Below the pieces are notes generated by a model that did not search any database, was not told the origin of the DNA, and saw only the letters and a program-made list of their open reading frames with translations. A DNA stretch of 64,000 nt, taken from the NCBI GenBank assembly GCA_016647705.1, contig CM028339.1, positions 17,688,803 to 17,752,802 of the forward strand, in the 5' to 3' direction. This document shows positions 12,641 through 23,291 of this stretch, piece after piece. The DNA is from Eucommia ulmoides. Taxonomy: Eukaryota; Streptophyta; Magnoliopsida; Garryales; Eucommiaceae. Position 1 is the stretch's first letter, and every line of letters starts with the position of its first letter. Position numbers and translations under genes: made by a program.

Positions 12641-13928
12641 GATAATTCGTTATGTTCAAAATTTTAAGTGGATATCCGATAGGTGTAATTTGTCTATATA
12701 TTCTCAAACCGGTTTTGATAGTTTTCAAGTATTTTTATAGCGTTTTAATATGTTTTAATACATTTTTATTTTTTTTGTTATAAATTAGGTGTTTGGGGCG
12801 AAAATGGACGAAAATGGTCCATAAACATGCAAGTCGGTGGAAGAACGGTGGAGAAAAAAAGCAAAAAAATCAATATTCAGAACTTGCATCCACCGTTGTA
12901 GCGGTAGCGGTCAAAATGCAAAGAGTTGCTGAACTTTCCACCACTGCAGCGGTCATCCGGCAGAAAGCTGCTGACGTCCCCACCACTGCAGCGGTCTGAC
13001 ATTAGATCTTTTAGGATATTTCGGGATATTTCGGATCTTATATATATCCCCTCTTCTCCCCCAAACACTTAGAATGTTTTTTGGGAGGTCTTAAGAGCTC
13101 CAAGACCATTTAACCAACAGAAGATCACAATTCCAAGAAGGAGAAAACGATCTCGAAGCGGTTTTAGCGTCGGTTCTTCGGATAACGGCTAGTTTCCTCG
13201 TTTCTCTATTTTATTCTTAGTTTAGATGATTGTTTTATATATGTTTAGCTTGTTTCTAGTTAAAAACGTGTTTTGAATAAACCAATGTTTCGTTAATGGT
13301 TATTATATCTGATTGTGTTTACCGTTTTATTACAAGCTTGATATGCTTGTTATGGTATTAGGGTTGATTTTGAGAATACGAGATTTGATACTCGAGAGAG
13401 GTAACCCGTTCAAATATAACGTGATGATATAATAATCTGGGAGGGCGTTAGAAAGTATGCAATCCGTGAGGTTGGGGCGAGACTTATGTGACCAAAGTGT
13501 CGTATAGACGCTCAAGAGAGACTTCGGCGTTGACGCGAAATCACATATTCATTCACTTTATACTTGGGATAGGTAGTGAGTGAGATTTCAATACCTAGAT
13601 TGTTGGATAATGTGAATATTGTTAATGTAAACTAGATTGAAACGAACACGTTTAAGTGAATGAAGTTAATCCCTAGACAATTTACTCCCTTAAATATCAA
13701 TATTAGTATATTAGGTTAATTAGTTTAATTAGTTTAGTATATTAATTATATTAACAAAAATATAAATTATATCGCCTAGATAAAGTTAGGTTATAACAAT
13801 CGCGGTACTCAACGACTATCTAACCCAATCCCTGTGAATATGACAACCCCTACTCGTCCCACTATACTAAAACTTGACTCGTACACTTGCGGTGAAAGTA
13901 ACAACATAATTTTGCGCTACCAAGTTTT

Positions 13929-13946
13929 TGGCGCCATTGCCGAAAA
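13929..13946 (+). other. Primer-binding site, tRNA-Asp type (copy A)
   Basis: TGGCGCCATTGCCGAAAA lies 6 bp after the LTR end. It matches about 14 of 18 positions of the complement of the plant tRNA-Asp 3' end (TGGCGCCGTTGCCGGGGA). Confidence 0.75.
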
Positions 13947-14061
13947 TTAGTTTTTAGATTGTTGTTGATATTGTGAGTAAATAACTTGATTTTAATTTAG
14001 ACATTTATTGTGTTTATAATTTTTTCTTTGTAGTTTTGTTTCTCTTGCAAAGTACTTGAAG

Positions 14062-14883
14062 ATGTTAGATCAACAAGTGCTTTTGTATTTCTTTCAACGA
14101 GATTTCGAGCCATTTTATTGTGTTTGAGATCGATACAAGAAGTTGTTATTCCGGTTCCCCAATCATCGTTTTCCGAGGAAGTGTCAACTACTGAACTTCC
14201 ACGACGTGTTATTAGCCGCAACCAAATCATGGGTGGAAAGAGGAAACAATACCACCTCTTTCGACCAACTAACCACGAATAAAGCCTATTGGTTGTTGGA
14301 AGATATGGTCGAGTTCAATTTTCAGAATTGGAATTATTCAACAAGCTACCAACGCTTGAGGGATAGTTTCACCATTTCGGAGTCATGGATTGACACCCCG
14401 AACGAACATATGGAGTCTTCCCTCGCATTGGAAACCATGTTCGCTGAATTTATGGGGGAGACTCAGGCGTTTTGGAGGGAAACAAATGACCGGCTTTATG
14501 AGCATGAGGTTCGTCTTGACACTATTGAGACAACCTGCGTTGAAATTGATGAGACCATCAAGTCTCTTGAGACTAAAATCGGTCATCTTCTTTGCTTCGT
14601 TAAGGCTGAGTTCGAAGCGGTGGCACTAAGAGACGAACAAACCATATTTATTTGTGAAAGTCACCAGGAAGAACCAGATATAAGCGGAAGGAACTTAGGT
14701 AAGTTAAATGATTATTATTCGAATGAGACAGAAACCCAAGCATGGATCGACGATTGTGATTCTTCACCATTGAAGATCCACATTGTGATGCCACTACTGA
14801 TCCAAGAAGATCACATCTACGAGGATTCGATGTGGCTCATTTGTCCTTCGCCGCCGTTTGTAATGTTCTTTCATGCCCACTAA
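14062..14883 (+). pseudogene. gag-like ORF remnant of retroelement copy A
   Basis: The frame can start at ATG 14062 and reads as in copy B ('MLDQQVLL.FFQRDF'), then meets TGA at 14125-14127 where copy B has TGG (Trp). After that stop the same frame stays open for about 250 codons to 14883. It is hydrophilic, with a likely coiled-coil segment (residues around 'YEHEVRLDTIETT..' with heptad-like spacing) and a C-terminal 'HIYEDSMWL' block shared with copy B. I recognise no named domain. Position directly after LTR and PBS makes a gag-type product the best guess. No zinc knuckle, protease or RT was seen. Confidence 0.6.
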
Positions 14884-15113
14884 CTAAGTACATGAGCTGA
14901 TAAAAAGTCTTGTTGAAAGCTCGAGCCGATCAGAGCCAAATCTCGCCAAGCTTGAGGGCATTCAAAATCAAGACCCATATGTGGTGTTGTACGATACTTA
15001 CTATGGACGGAAGCCACTCTTTGACGAGTCTTTCTCTATGTCTGGCCGAAGGTAATAAACCAAGCGCTTCTTGGAAGGCAACCCAAGTTCAAAATAAACT
15101 AAACATTTTATTA

Positions 15114-15545
15114 AAAAGGATATAATTGTAATTTACTATTTTCTTGAAAAACTCTCCCTCATTTCCTTTATTTTCCTCCCAAATTGTTGTGGAAATAAAT
15201 TTGCTTTGGAAATTATGCATTTTTCTTTCTATTTTCTTTTTTCTCTCATTTTTCCTCCTTACAAAACAAGTTTTTTTTTATATATCATTTTTCCATCCTA
15301 TTTTCATTTTCATTTTCTTTTTCTTTTTCCATCCTTTTTCCATCCAAGTTTGGGTGGAAAACGGATGAAAAAGGAAAAAAAAAATAGGATGGAAAAAAAA
15401 TTGTTTGGTATGGATGAAAAATGAAAGGAAAAAAAAAAAACAGAAAGGAAAATACATAGCAAATTTTTATTTTTTTCCACATAAATTTGGGAGGAAAATG
15501 AAAGAAAGTGAGGAAGAATGAATAAAATTACAATAATATCCTTTA
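15114..15545. mobile_element. Fold-back/MITE-like element with long inverted repeats
   Basis: Left and right halves are inverted copies. 'AAAGGATATAATTGTAATTT' at the left mirrors 'AATTACAATAATATCCTTT' at the right. The inner arms (ctccctcatttcc..tcctcccaaa / tttgggaggaaaat..gtgagg) continue the palindrome to a centre near 15350 (ccatcc/ggatgg). No coding potential is seen, and a clear target duplication could not be fixed. The arms create opposing low-complexity ORFs. Confidence 0.7.
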
Positions 15546-16227
15546 TAATAGAATTTTTAATCTATTTTTATAATATAAGAGGATAAAATAGTAATTATAT
15601 TAAAGTGAATTATTTTTCTACCTTAACCAAATAACATTAACGAAAATATTTTTTTTTATAATGAATAAAAATATTATATTCCCGTTTTTCTTTTCTTTTT
15701 TTCTTTTGCATTCTCCCACCCAAAAGTACTCTTAACAAATTGATGGAGAAGGGTTTTAAAATAATATTTACCCTTTTTTCCAATCCAGTTTTCTTCTATT
15801 TATTTAACTTTATAAGAACTAGGGGATCATCTCGTCTTATAAAAGAGAGAGAGAGAGAGAGGACCACAAAAGGAAAGAGAAGATGCATCATACTACCATT
15901 CACTCAATTCTAAATTATCACCTTACCCATTTACATTAAGCTAAGAGAGAAGTCATTAACGGTCTATTATGTTCAATAGAATATTTGGAACTAGAGAGAG
16001 ATCTGGTTTTCAAATTTGGAGGGTGGTGGCATAGTGATTGTTGTGGCCGGTGATGATGAAAACGAGAAATTATTGTGGCTTGTGGTAGATATAAAGAGCT
16101 TAGGTTTTTTGTTTTTTTTAATTTGTATTTATAAAATATGTTTTGTTAAAAAAAAAAATGACTGTTGAGGCTCGTTTATATATCATTGTTGAAAGTGGTG
16201 TATCAAAAATCACAAAACTATGTATTT
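15546..16227. other. AT-rich intergenic DNA left of the Tat element
   Basis: No gene was seen. It has a short (GA)n run at about 15845-15862. The last five bases before the next feature (ATGTT, 16228-16232) are the left target duplication of the 20.5-kb element. Confidence 0.6.
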
Positions 16228-16232
16228 ATGTT

Positions 16233-16913
16233 TGATATAGGTAAATCTGGTAAGGAGCATCACGGGGTCAAAAGTTCACCCAATTATAGAAAAACGACCC
16301 AAACGGGGGCTAAAGAATCCCTCAGTACTGAGCTGAGGTGTCCCCCAGCCGAACTGAGGGTCGTCGCAGTGAAGAGATCAGGACTGAAGAGCTGAGGTCC
16401 GACCTCCCGAACTGACAATCTGTGGCACCCTTTGCTCGCCACCATAGCACTCGGGAGTTCGTCAGGCCGGTGTGAGGCCATGGCCCATGGGCCTCCAATG
16501 ATGGGCTCAAAAGCCAGCCCAAAGGATTAGAGGGTTGACCTGTCTGCTTATTGGTTGTCCAGCAGATTAGGCTAATTAACCTAAGCTCCTCTCCCCTAAA
16601 TTCGCGGCACTAATCAAGTGTTGGCGCCTATAAATACATTGGGGCATCCACTGCCCAAAGGTACGTGACTACTACTGAATTCAATCTACACTTTTAGCCC
16701 TCTACTTCGGAATACTTATCCTCACGCCGGAGGGACTTACTGGGAACCACCCCAGTAGGTCTTTGTGCAGGTACTGTGTGTAGAAGATTGGAGCCCTGCT
16801 CGGAGCCCGTCACCACCCCTGAACTCAGTTTGTTGTTGTCTTATCGGTCACCCTCGCCCCAGGTATTCTTCCCGGACTATACTGTTGGCCAGCACCACTT
16901 TTTGGCATCAACA
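16233..16913 (+). repeat. 5' LTR of the Tat element
   Basis: TGATATAGG...GCATCAACA. It contains a TATA box and, before it, an AT-poor U3 with several CTGAGG/CCTCAG motifs. It aligns without gaps to 36091-36771. Confidence 0.95.
16629..16636 (+). promoter_or_regulatory. LTR TATA box
   Basis: TATAAATA in 'gcgccTATAAATAca'. The same box is at 36487-36494 in the 3' LTR. Transcription would be expected to start about 30 bp downstream. Confidence 0.75.
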
Positions 16914-16916
16914 ATT

Positions 16917-16934
16917 TGGCACCGTCTGTGGGAA
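16917..16934 (+). other. Primer-binding site of the Tat element
   Basis: TGGCACCGTCTGTGGGAA begins 3 bp after the LTR end, with the TGG expected to pair with a tRNA 3' CCA. I could not assign the tRNA with certainty. Confidence 0.7.
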
Positions 16935-16984
16935 CGCACTAAAAGCTTCCCCTGGTCGTCAGTTCCTCACGAGGTTAAGATTTG

Positions 16985-17757
16985 ATGATCACAAGGTCTG
17001 GGAAGGAGATCCGCCAGGCTAATCAAGCGACCGCCACCAGTGGCAATCCACCACCCATGTCCGTGCAGGATATGTCTAGAGCTCCCAGGTCGGATCCTCC
17101 GGCGCCTCTTGCTGAGGGGATCCGCCTGTCCGCCATCCCACCTTCAGGGCTGGAAGGTCTGGCTGCCCAGCAAGCCTCCCAAGGGGGGCTTATCTCCCCC
17201 GAGCAGCGTGTTGGGCAGCCCTCAGGGGCTCCTAACGCAGCCCGCGTCGATCTTTTGGAGCGTCAGCTCGGTGAATTCCAAACCTTCTTCCAGATCGTCT
17301 TGGCCCGCTTGCCACCGGTCCCCCCGATGGATCTTCCTACAGTCCAAGTCGCGAGCAGGGAAGGTCGGGTGTTCGGGGGAGAAGAGACTATCATCCACAC
17401 CGACGGGCGTGACCCGCCTCCTCGGACTCGCCACATTTATCAGAGGACAGTGGAGGCGGCACCCCACGAGATCTTGGGATCTCTGTCTCCACCTCCGCCA
17501 CGCCGAAGGAGAGACGACCGAGCCGAATCACCTCTCGCCCATAGCGCTACCGTGTGGTCCGATCACCACCCCCACCGCTATCGGGAGGTCGACTCATATT
17601 CCCCACCACGACGGCTCCCGCCTCGGGCGGCTCCCAGTCAAGCCCAGGCCCAGCCTAGAGCTGAGGTGGTGGTGGAAAGGCGTTTAGCCGATATGGAGGC
17701 GGCCCTACAACAAATCCGGGGAGCTAGGGGCCCACCTGGACTTCCCTCGGAGGTGAG
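16985..17757 (+). pseudogene. gag: gag N-terminal part (Tat element), frameshifted
   Basis: The first ATG after the PBS is at 16985 ('MITRSGKEIRQ'). The frame runs through a Pro/Arg/Ser-rich, poorly conserved N-terminal region. Near 17750-17765 the Gag-like reading moves to another frame: the original frame runs out in a meaningless tail at 17839, while the conserved Gag continues from about 17761 in the next frame. A single-base indel in gag is the simplest explanation. Programmed frameshifting is unlikely because the shift is inside Gag, ahead of its main domain. Confidence 0.8.
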
Positions 17758-17760
17758 TCC

Positions 17761-19437
17761 CCTTTCATCAAAGAAATTCTGGAAGAGCCCTTGCCGGCGC
17801 GATACACCCACCCTCAAATGGTCCTCTATGACGGTATAACCGATCCAGCGGATCACCTATCCATCTTCAGGTCGTATATGGACCTACACACCGCATCGAT
17901 AGCCATGAGGTGTAAGGCATTCCCCCTCACCCTCACGGGGGCCGCCGGGGCTTGGTTCCGAACGTTGGCACCAGCTTCCATCTCTAATTTTCACGAGCTG
18001 GAATTACTCTTCTTGTCACGATTTGGGCGGTCGCGGCGTAGGCCAAAAACCATGGCTCACATCCTCGCACTCCAACAGTTGCCCGATGAGTCATTGGGAG
18101 ATTATGTGGAGAGGTTTTACAAAGAGATCATCGGATGTGATGAACTCAGTGACGTGGTCGCGATGAGCGCGTTCATCGACAGCCTGAAACATCGACGCCT
18201 CATGTATGACCTCTATTCTAACCCGGCTCCTACCTTGGATGCTGCCCTGGAGAGAGGCACAAGGTTCCACAACGCGGATGAGCGGGAAGCAGCGAGGAAG
18301 GACCAAGGAGGTGGTCACAAGAAGAAAGGAAAGGCAGAAGAAGGGCCAAACAAACAACATAGGTCCAAAAGGTTGCAGGCGGAAGGGAGGCTGGGTCCGT
18401 TACCCGGGGATCGGAGACTGTTTCCATCCCGGGAGAATCGCCAGCAGAACTACACGCCCCTCACTGTCTCGGTGGCCACCGTCCTGGCCGAAAATAAAGG
18501 GAGAGATTTTTTCCCTTCTCCTCCGCCACCCAACGGGAAACCGATGGGGAGGTCTATGGACAAGTATTGTGAGTTCCACAAGGACCGGGGACATTCCACC
18601 GAGAATTGTTTCCGACTTCGAGAAGAAATTGAAGCCCTCATTAGCAGAGGATACCTGGGACGTTACGTACGAAGGGACGCCCGAGCTCCCAAAGCAGAAG
18701 AACGCGATCCCCGCGAAGAACACAGGGGCCGCAGAAGAAGAAGAAATAAAAGTCACCCCCCTCCTAGGTCGGATGCAGGGAGGGGTGATGACGAGCACAG
18801 GATTGACGGCAAAATTAACGTCATCCACGGGGGATTAGGCCTTGGGGGAGAGACCCACTCCTCCAAGAAGAGGTACGAGCACAAAGCCAAAAGGAAGGCG
18901 AGCAAAGACGTTTTCGTGGTCAGCGCGGTGGACGCAGAGGAACACAATGTTATTTCGTTTAGTGAGGCAGACCTTCGGGACGTCCACGTACCCCACGATG
19001 ACGCCCTTGTCATCATGGCAATCATCCACCACTACAAGATGGGACGAATCCTGGTTAACGGTGGCAGCTCCGCTGATATTATCTTCAAATGGGCGTTCGA
19101 AAAGATGAGTGTGGATCCCAGCATGATAAAACCATCGACAGCCCCCCTAGTCGGTTTCGGAGGGGACGTTGTGAACGCCGCCGGGTGGGTCTCACTTCCT
19201 GTGATAGTCGGGGCCCATCCACGGACCTCCACTGTCTGGACCAGATTTCTGATCGTGGACAGGCCCTCGCCCTATAACGCAATCATGGGCCGGCCTACAG
19301 TGGCTGCCCTTAAAGCTGTCTGTTCCCCATACCACCAGGCGATGAAGTTCCCCACTGAAGGAGGTGTGGGAATTGTGAGGGGTGACCAGGAATCTTCCCG
19401 GTCTTGTGCGCGGAGGGCGTTGGAAAGGAAGAAATAG
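17761..19437 (+). pseudogene. gag main domain, zinc knuckle and protease (Tat element)
   Basis: The open frame begins with the retrotransposon Gag domain (about 17815-18260; conserved 'AWFRTL' and 'FLSRF'). A basic linker follows, then a single zinc-knuckle-like motif at about 18564-18606 of form C-x2-H-x4-H-x4-C, as is usual in this lineage. The aspartic protease region at about 18990-19290 contains 'NGGSSADI' at 19057-19080, where active relatives have Asp in place of the first Asn (D-G-G/D-T/S-G). The TAG at 19435-19437 ends this frame, but the same frame resumes directly as pol. The catalytic change suggests loss of protease activity. Confidence 0.85.
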
Positions 19438-21111
19438 CAATCACAGGTGGAGCCAGAGCTCGGAGGTTCCGAACTCATGGCTCTGGGCCGAGGGCTGGAG
19501 CCTGTGCCTATCGACGATCCTAGAGAGGAGGAGGCTGGTCCCCGACCTCATGAGGAACTGGAAGAGGTTTCCATACACCCAACCATCGGAGAGCGAACTG
19601 TCAGGATTGGTTCTCGTCTCCTGTCCGAACAGAGGGACGAACTCATCCAACTGCTCTGACGCAATTACGACATATTCGCCTAGTCCCATGACGAGCTACC
19701 AGGTGTTGATCCGAACGTGGCGATGCACCGCCTCCATGCTGATCCACACCATCCTCCCGTACGGCAAAAGCGACGGAAATTTCATCCGGAACGTCAGAAA
19801 TTAATTGAAGCTGAGATGGATAAATTGATCAGTTCTGGTGTTGTTGAAGAGGTCAAATTCCCGGACTGGTTGGCAAATGTGGTCCTGGCCCCCAAGGCTG
19901 GCAACAAGTGGCGCCTTTGTGTTGATTTCAAAGATCTGAATAAAGCTTGCCCGAAGGACTTCTTCCCTCTGCCCAGGATTGACATCGTCATCGACGCCAC
20001 TGCGGGACATGAGCGCCTAAGTTTCCTTAACGCTTATGCTAGGTACAATCAAATCCCACTATTCCCCCCCGATAAGAGCAAAACGTCGTTCATCACCGAT
20101 AGGGGTACATACTGCTACAAAGTAATGCCGTTCGGTTTACGCAACGCCGGAGCCACTTATCAACGGTTGGTGAACAAAATGTTCAAGGAGGAAATCGGAC
20201 GGACTATGGAGGTTTACATTGATGACATGTTGGTCAAGAGCGCAAGAGCCCTTAACCACACACAACATCTCCACGACTGCTTCGAGAAACTCCGGGTCCA
20301 CCGCATGAAGCTCAACCCAAACAAATGTATCTTTGGGGTCTCTGCAGGGAAGTTCCTGGGGTACATGGTCTCCCAGCGCGGCATCGATGCCAACCCCGAC
20401 CAACTACATGCAATCCTTGGAATGGCCTCCCCTAGGAACAAGAAGGAGGTACAGATGTTGACGGGGAGACTCGCCGCACTCAACCGCTTTATATCCCGAG
20501 CATCAGAAAAGTGTTTGCCGTTCTTCAAAGTGCTAAGGGGCAGCGGCAGTTTTGGGTGGACGGACGAGTGCGAGTCAGCTTTCCAAGCACTCAGGAACTA
20601 TTTGTCCTCTGCTCCCCTACTCAGCACACCCAAGGAGGGGGAGACCCTTTACCTGTATATCGTCGCGTCTGAGACAGCGGTGAGTGCCGCTCTTGTGAGG
20701 GATGACACCGGGGTCCAGCATCCGGTCTTTTACTCTAGCAGGGTCCTCTCGGACGCCGAAACAAGGTACACTAGGTTCGAGAAACTGGCGTACGCTCTAC
20801 TAGTGGCCTCCCAAAAATTGAAACAATATTTCCAAGCACACCAGATCGTCGTCCTCACGGATCAGCCAATAAGACAAATATTACATTCACCAGACATCTC
20901 AGGGCGATTGATGAAGTATAGCCTCGAGCTGGGTTAGTTTCATATTGAGTACCGCCCTAGGACGGCCATTAAGGGTCAAGTCCTAGCCGATTTCATCGCC
21001 GAGCTCACATTTCCTGAAGATCCCGATCCGCACACTGATCAATCCGAAGCGAGAAGGGCGGGAGAGGGGGAGCTGCAGAAGAAATCCGGCCCGGATAACG
21101 GTCTGATGACA
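19438..21111 (+). pseudogene. pol: pol: reverse transcriptase and RNase H (Tat element)
   Basis: After stops at 19657-19659 (TGA) and 19681-19683 (TAG, at a position where Tat pols have the Trp of a Phe-Ala-Trp motif), the RT domain is uninterrupted. It includes 'WRLCVDFKDLNKA', 'YKVMPFGLRNAGATYQRL' and the catalytic Y-I-D-D at 20215-20226. The RNase H domain follows ('HPVFYSSRVLSDAETRY', 'LTDQPIRQIL') and is cut by TAG at 20935-20937, after which the same frame continues ('FHIEYRPRTAIKGQ'). The first acidic position expected in a canonical RNase H is not evident, in line with the second RNase H taking over in Tat elements (family knowledge). Confidence 0.9.
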
Positions 21112-22857
21112 TAGAAGCTGTTTACCGATGGATCGTCCAACACCAACGATTGTGGGGCAGGAATGGTGCTCGTTGCCCCAAGCAACGAAGAAGTTGAGTA
21201 TGCCCTGAGACTGAGGTTTAGAGCAACTAATAACGAGGCCGAGTACGAGGCTCTGCTTGCTGGGCTTCGTATGGCCAGGGAATTTAATGTGACGACGTTG
21301 TCCGTCTTTTGTGACTCGCAACTGGTTGTCAGCCAGGTCAATGGGGATTACTTGGCAAAAGACACTAGCATGACTGCGTATCTTGAGAGAGTCAAAACGC
21401 TGATGAAGGAGTTCGAAGGAATCAATGTATCCAAAATACCGCGCGAGGAGAACAAGCATGCCGATGCTTTGGCAAACCTTGCTTCGGCAGTAGCGTCAAC
21501 CTTGAAGCGAAGTGTGCCCGTTGAATATCTCGATATTCCGAGCACAACAACGTCTGATCATATAGCTCCGATCTGTGAGCTCAATGACCGTCCCACTTGG
21601 ATGGATCCCATCCGTAAGTACCTGGAAGACGGAACGCTCCCCGACGAGCGCAACGAAGCAAGAAGGATGCGATACAGATCAGCCCGATATTGCATTCTGG
21701 ACGGAGTACTGTATCGTCGCTCCTTCTCTGGGCCATACTCACGGTGTCTGCGGCCGGAAGAGGCCGACTACGTAATGAGGGAGACCCATGAGGGAATCTG
21801 TGGCAACCACTTGGGGGGCAGAGCCTTGGCGGGCAAACTCCTCCGCCAAGGATATTTCTGGCCCAAAATGTTGGAAGATACGAGTAAGTTCGTTAAAAAA
21901 TGCGATAAGTGCCAACGCTTCAGTCCCTACCCTCATCTACCTCCAACGGCCATGGTGCCCATGGCAAGTCCGTGGCCCTTTGCCCAGTGGGGAATCGATT
22001 TGTTAGGCCCTTTTCCGCAGGCCACTGGTCAAAGAAAGTTCCTCGTGGTCGCCATCGACTACTTCACCAAGTGGGTGGAAGCCGAACCACTGGCCCGCAT
22101 TACCAAGGAAAGAATCAGGGACTTTGTCTGGAAGTCCATGGTGTGCCGATTCGAGATCCCGAGGGTGATCGTGTCCGACAACGGCACTCAATTTGACAAC
22201 GATTTGTTTACGTCTTTCTGTTCCGGCTTGGGAATCCGAACGCACTTTGCGTCCCTGGGCCATCCCCAAGCTAATGGACAGGTAGAAGTCACGAATCGGA
22301 CGGTCCTACATGGTTTAAAAACCAGGCTCGACAAAGCCAAAGGGAGATGGGTGGAGGAACTTTACCCTGTCCTTTGGGCCTACCACACCACCTCCCGGAC
22401 CCCGACTGGCGAGACACCGTTCGCAATGACATTCGGATCCGAATCCGTAATTCCTACGAAAATTGGATTACCAACCTTCCATACATCATCTAGTGGGCAG
22501 GACCAGTAGACGAACGACGCAATGCTGGCCCTTAACCTGGACCTTTTAGAAGAACGGCGGGAGAACGCTCGGGTACGCCAGGCGGTATACCAGCAACGGG
22601 CATCCCGATACTATGACAGAAGGGTACGACCACGGCATTTTGACGTGGGAGACTTTGTCCTCAGAAAGGTGACCCTCGCGACAAATGAGCCAAACGCAGG
22701 AAAGTTGGCCGCCAGCTGGGAGGGACCTTATCGCGTGATAAAAATTGCAAGGCCGGGTACGTATGAACTCGAAACTGAGGAAGGCGTTCCGCTGCGACAC
22801 CCATGGAACGCTGACCATCTCAAGCAATACCACTATCAGACAGGGGTCATTTTGTAA
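21112..22857 (+). pseudogene. pol: pol: archaeal-type RNase H and integrase (Tat element)
   Basis: TAG at 21112-21114 stands where the strand-opening Trp of the second RNase H is usual. Then come 'LFTDGSS', 'NNEAEYEALLAGL', 'FCDSQLVV' and 'KHADALANLAS', giving the D-E-D-D-type acidic residues. Integrase follows with H-H-C-C zinc finger (..HEG..GNHLGG..KKCDKCQRF) and an intact D,D(35)E triad: Asp 21997-21999, Asp 22177-22179, Glu 22285-22287. TAG at 22507-22509 separates the core from the C-terminal end ('DFVLRKV..GKLAASWEGPY'), which closes with TAA at 22855-22857. Confidence 0.92.
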
Positions 22858-23291
22858 TCTCTCATCTGTTTACCACTAAGTATCAAATATTTTGTTATTA
22901 ATATGACGACTTTGATTACTTAAACGGACTTTCCAGCACATTAGGGTGCTCTTATTGCCGGCTGGGGGGGCAGGGTGGTTGCAAACCCACCAGTTAATTA
23001 CTCATGAGGTACCATAACATCCTTACGGTTAGAAACGTTGAGAACTAAGATCCGTTAGAGCGTGACACGCATGCAGAAAGGAGGGGGTTGTATTCTATTT
23101 CTTCAAAAAACAATTGTGTTGTATTCCATTTCTTCAAAAAATCATCAAGGGCTTTACATCGGTGGGGTTCCAGCCCATATTTCAAAAAAAAAAAAAAAAA
23201 AAAAAGTGTACATACAAAGGCAGTTTAGCAAAAATAAAAAAAAAAAACCACAAAATTTTTCTAAGTCTTCAAAAAAGGCCGAGGTAAAGAT
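22858..23291. other. Spacer between convergent pol and antisense gene
   Basis: No gene was recognised. An A-run lies at about 23184-23204. The two transcription units of the element converge here, so both 3' UTRs probably lie in it. Confidence 0.6.

Larger units (their letters stand above)
12640..15105 (+). mobile_element. Truncated LTR retroelement, copy A (5' LTR, PBS and gag-like remnant)
   Basis: It is homologous to the complete minus-strand element at 41963-47965 (copy B). The LTR runs from roughly 12.64-12.7 kb to 13922 (ends ..CTACCA), followed after 6 bp by a PBS and a gag-like frame. Homology to copy B stops near 15105 (after 'aaaccaagcgcttcttgg'), and no 3' LTR follows, so the copy is truncated. 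The start is approximate because the outer LTR edge is eroded. The LTR contains CACTGCAGCGG repeats (12895-13000) and a TATATATATCCC motif at about 13039, both with counterparts in copy B. Confidence 0.75.

Noticed and set aside
17040-17687. 215-codon ORF overlapping gag
   Set aside because: Third-frame shadow of gag; composition but no conserved motif.
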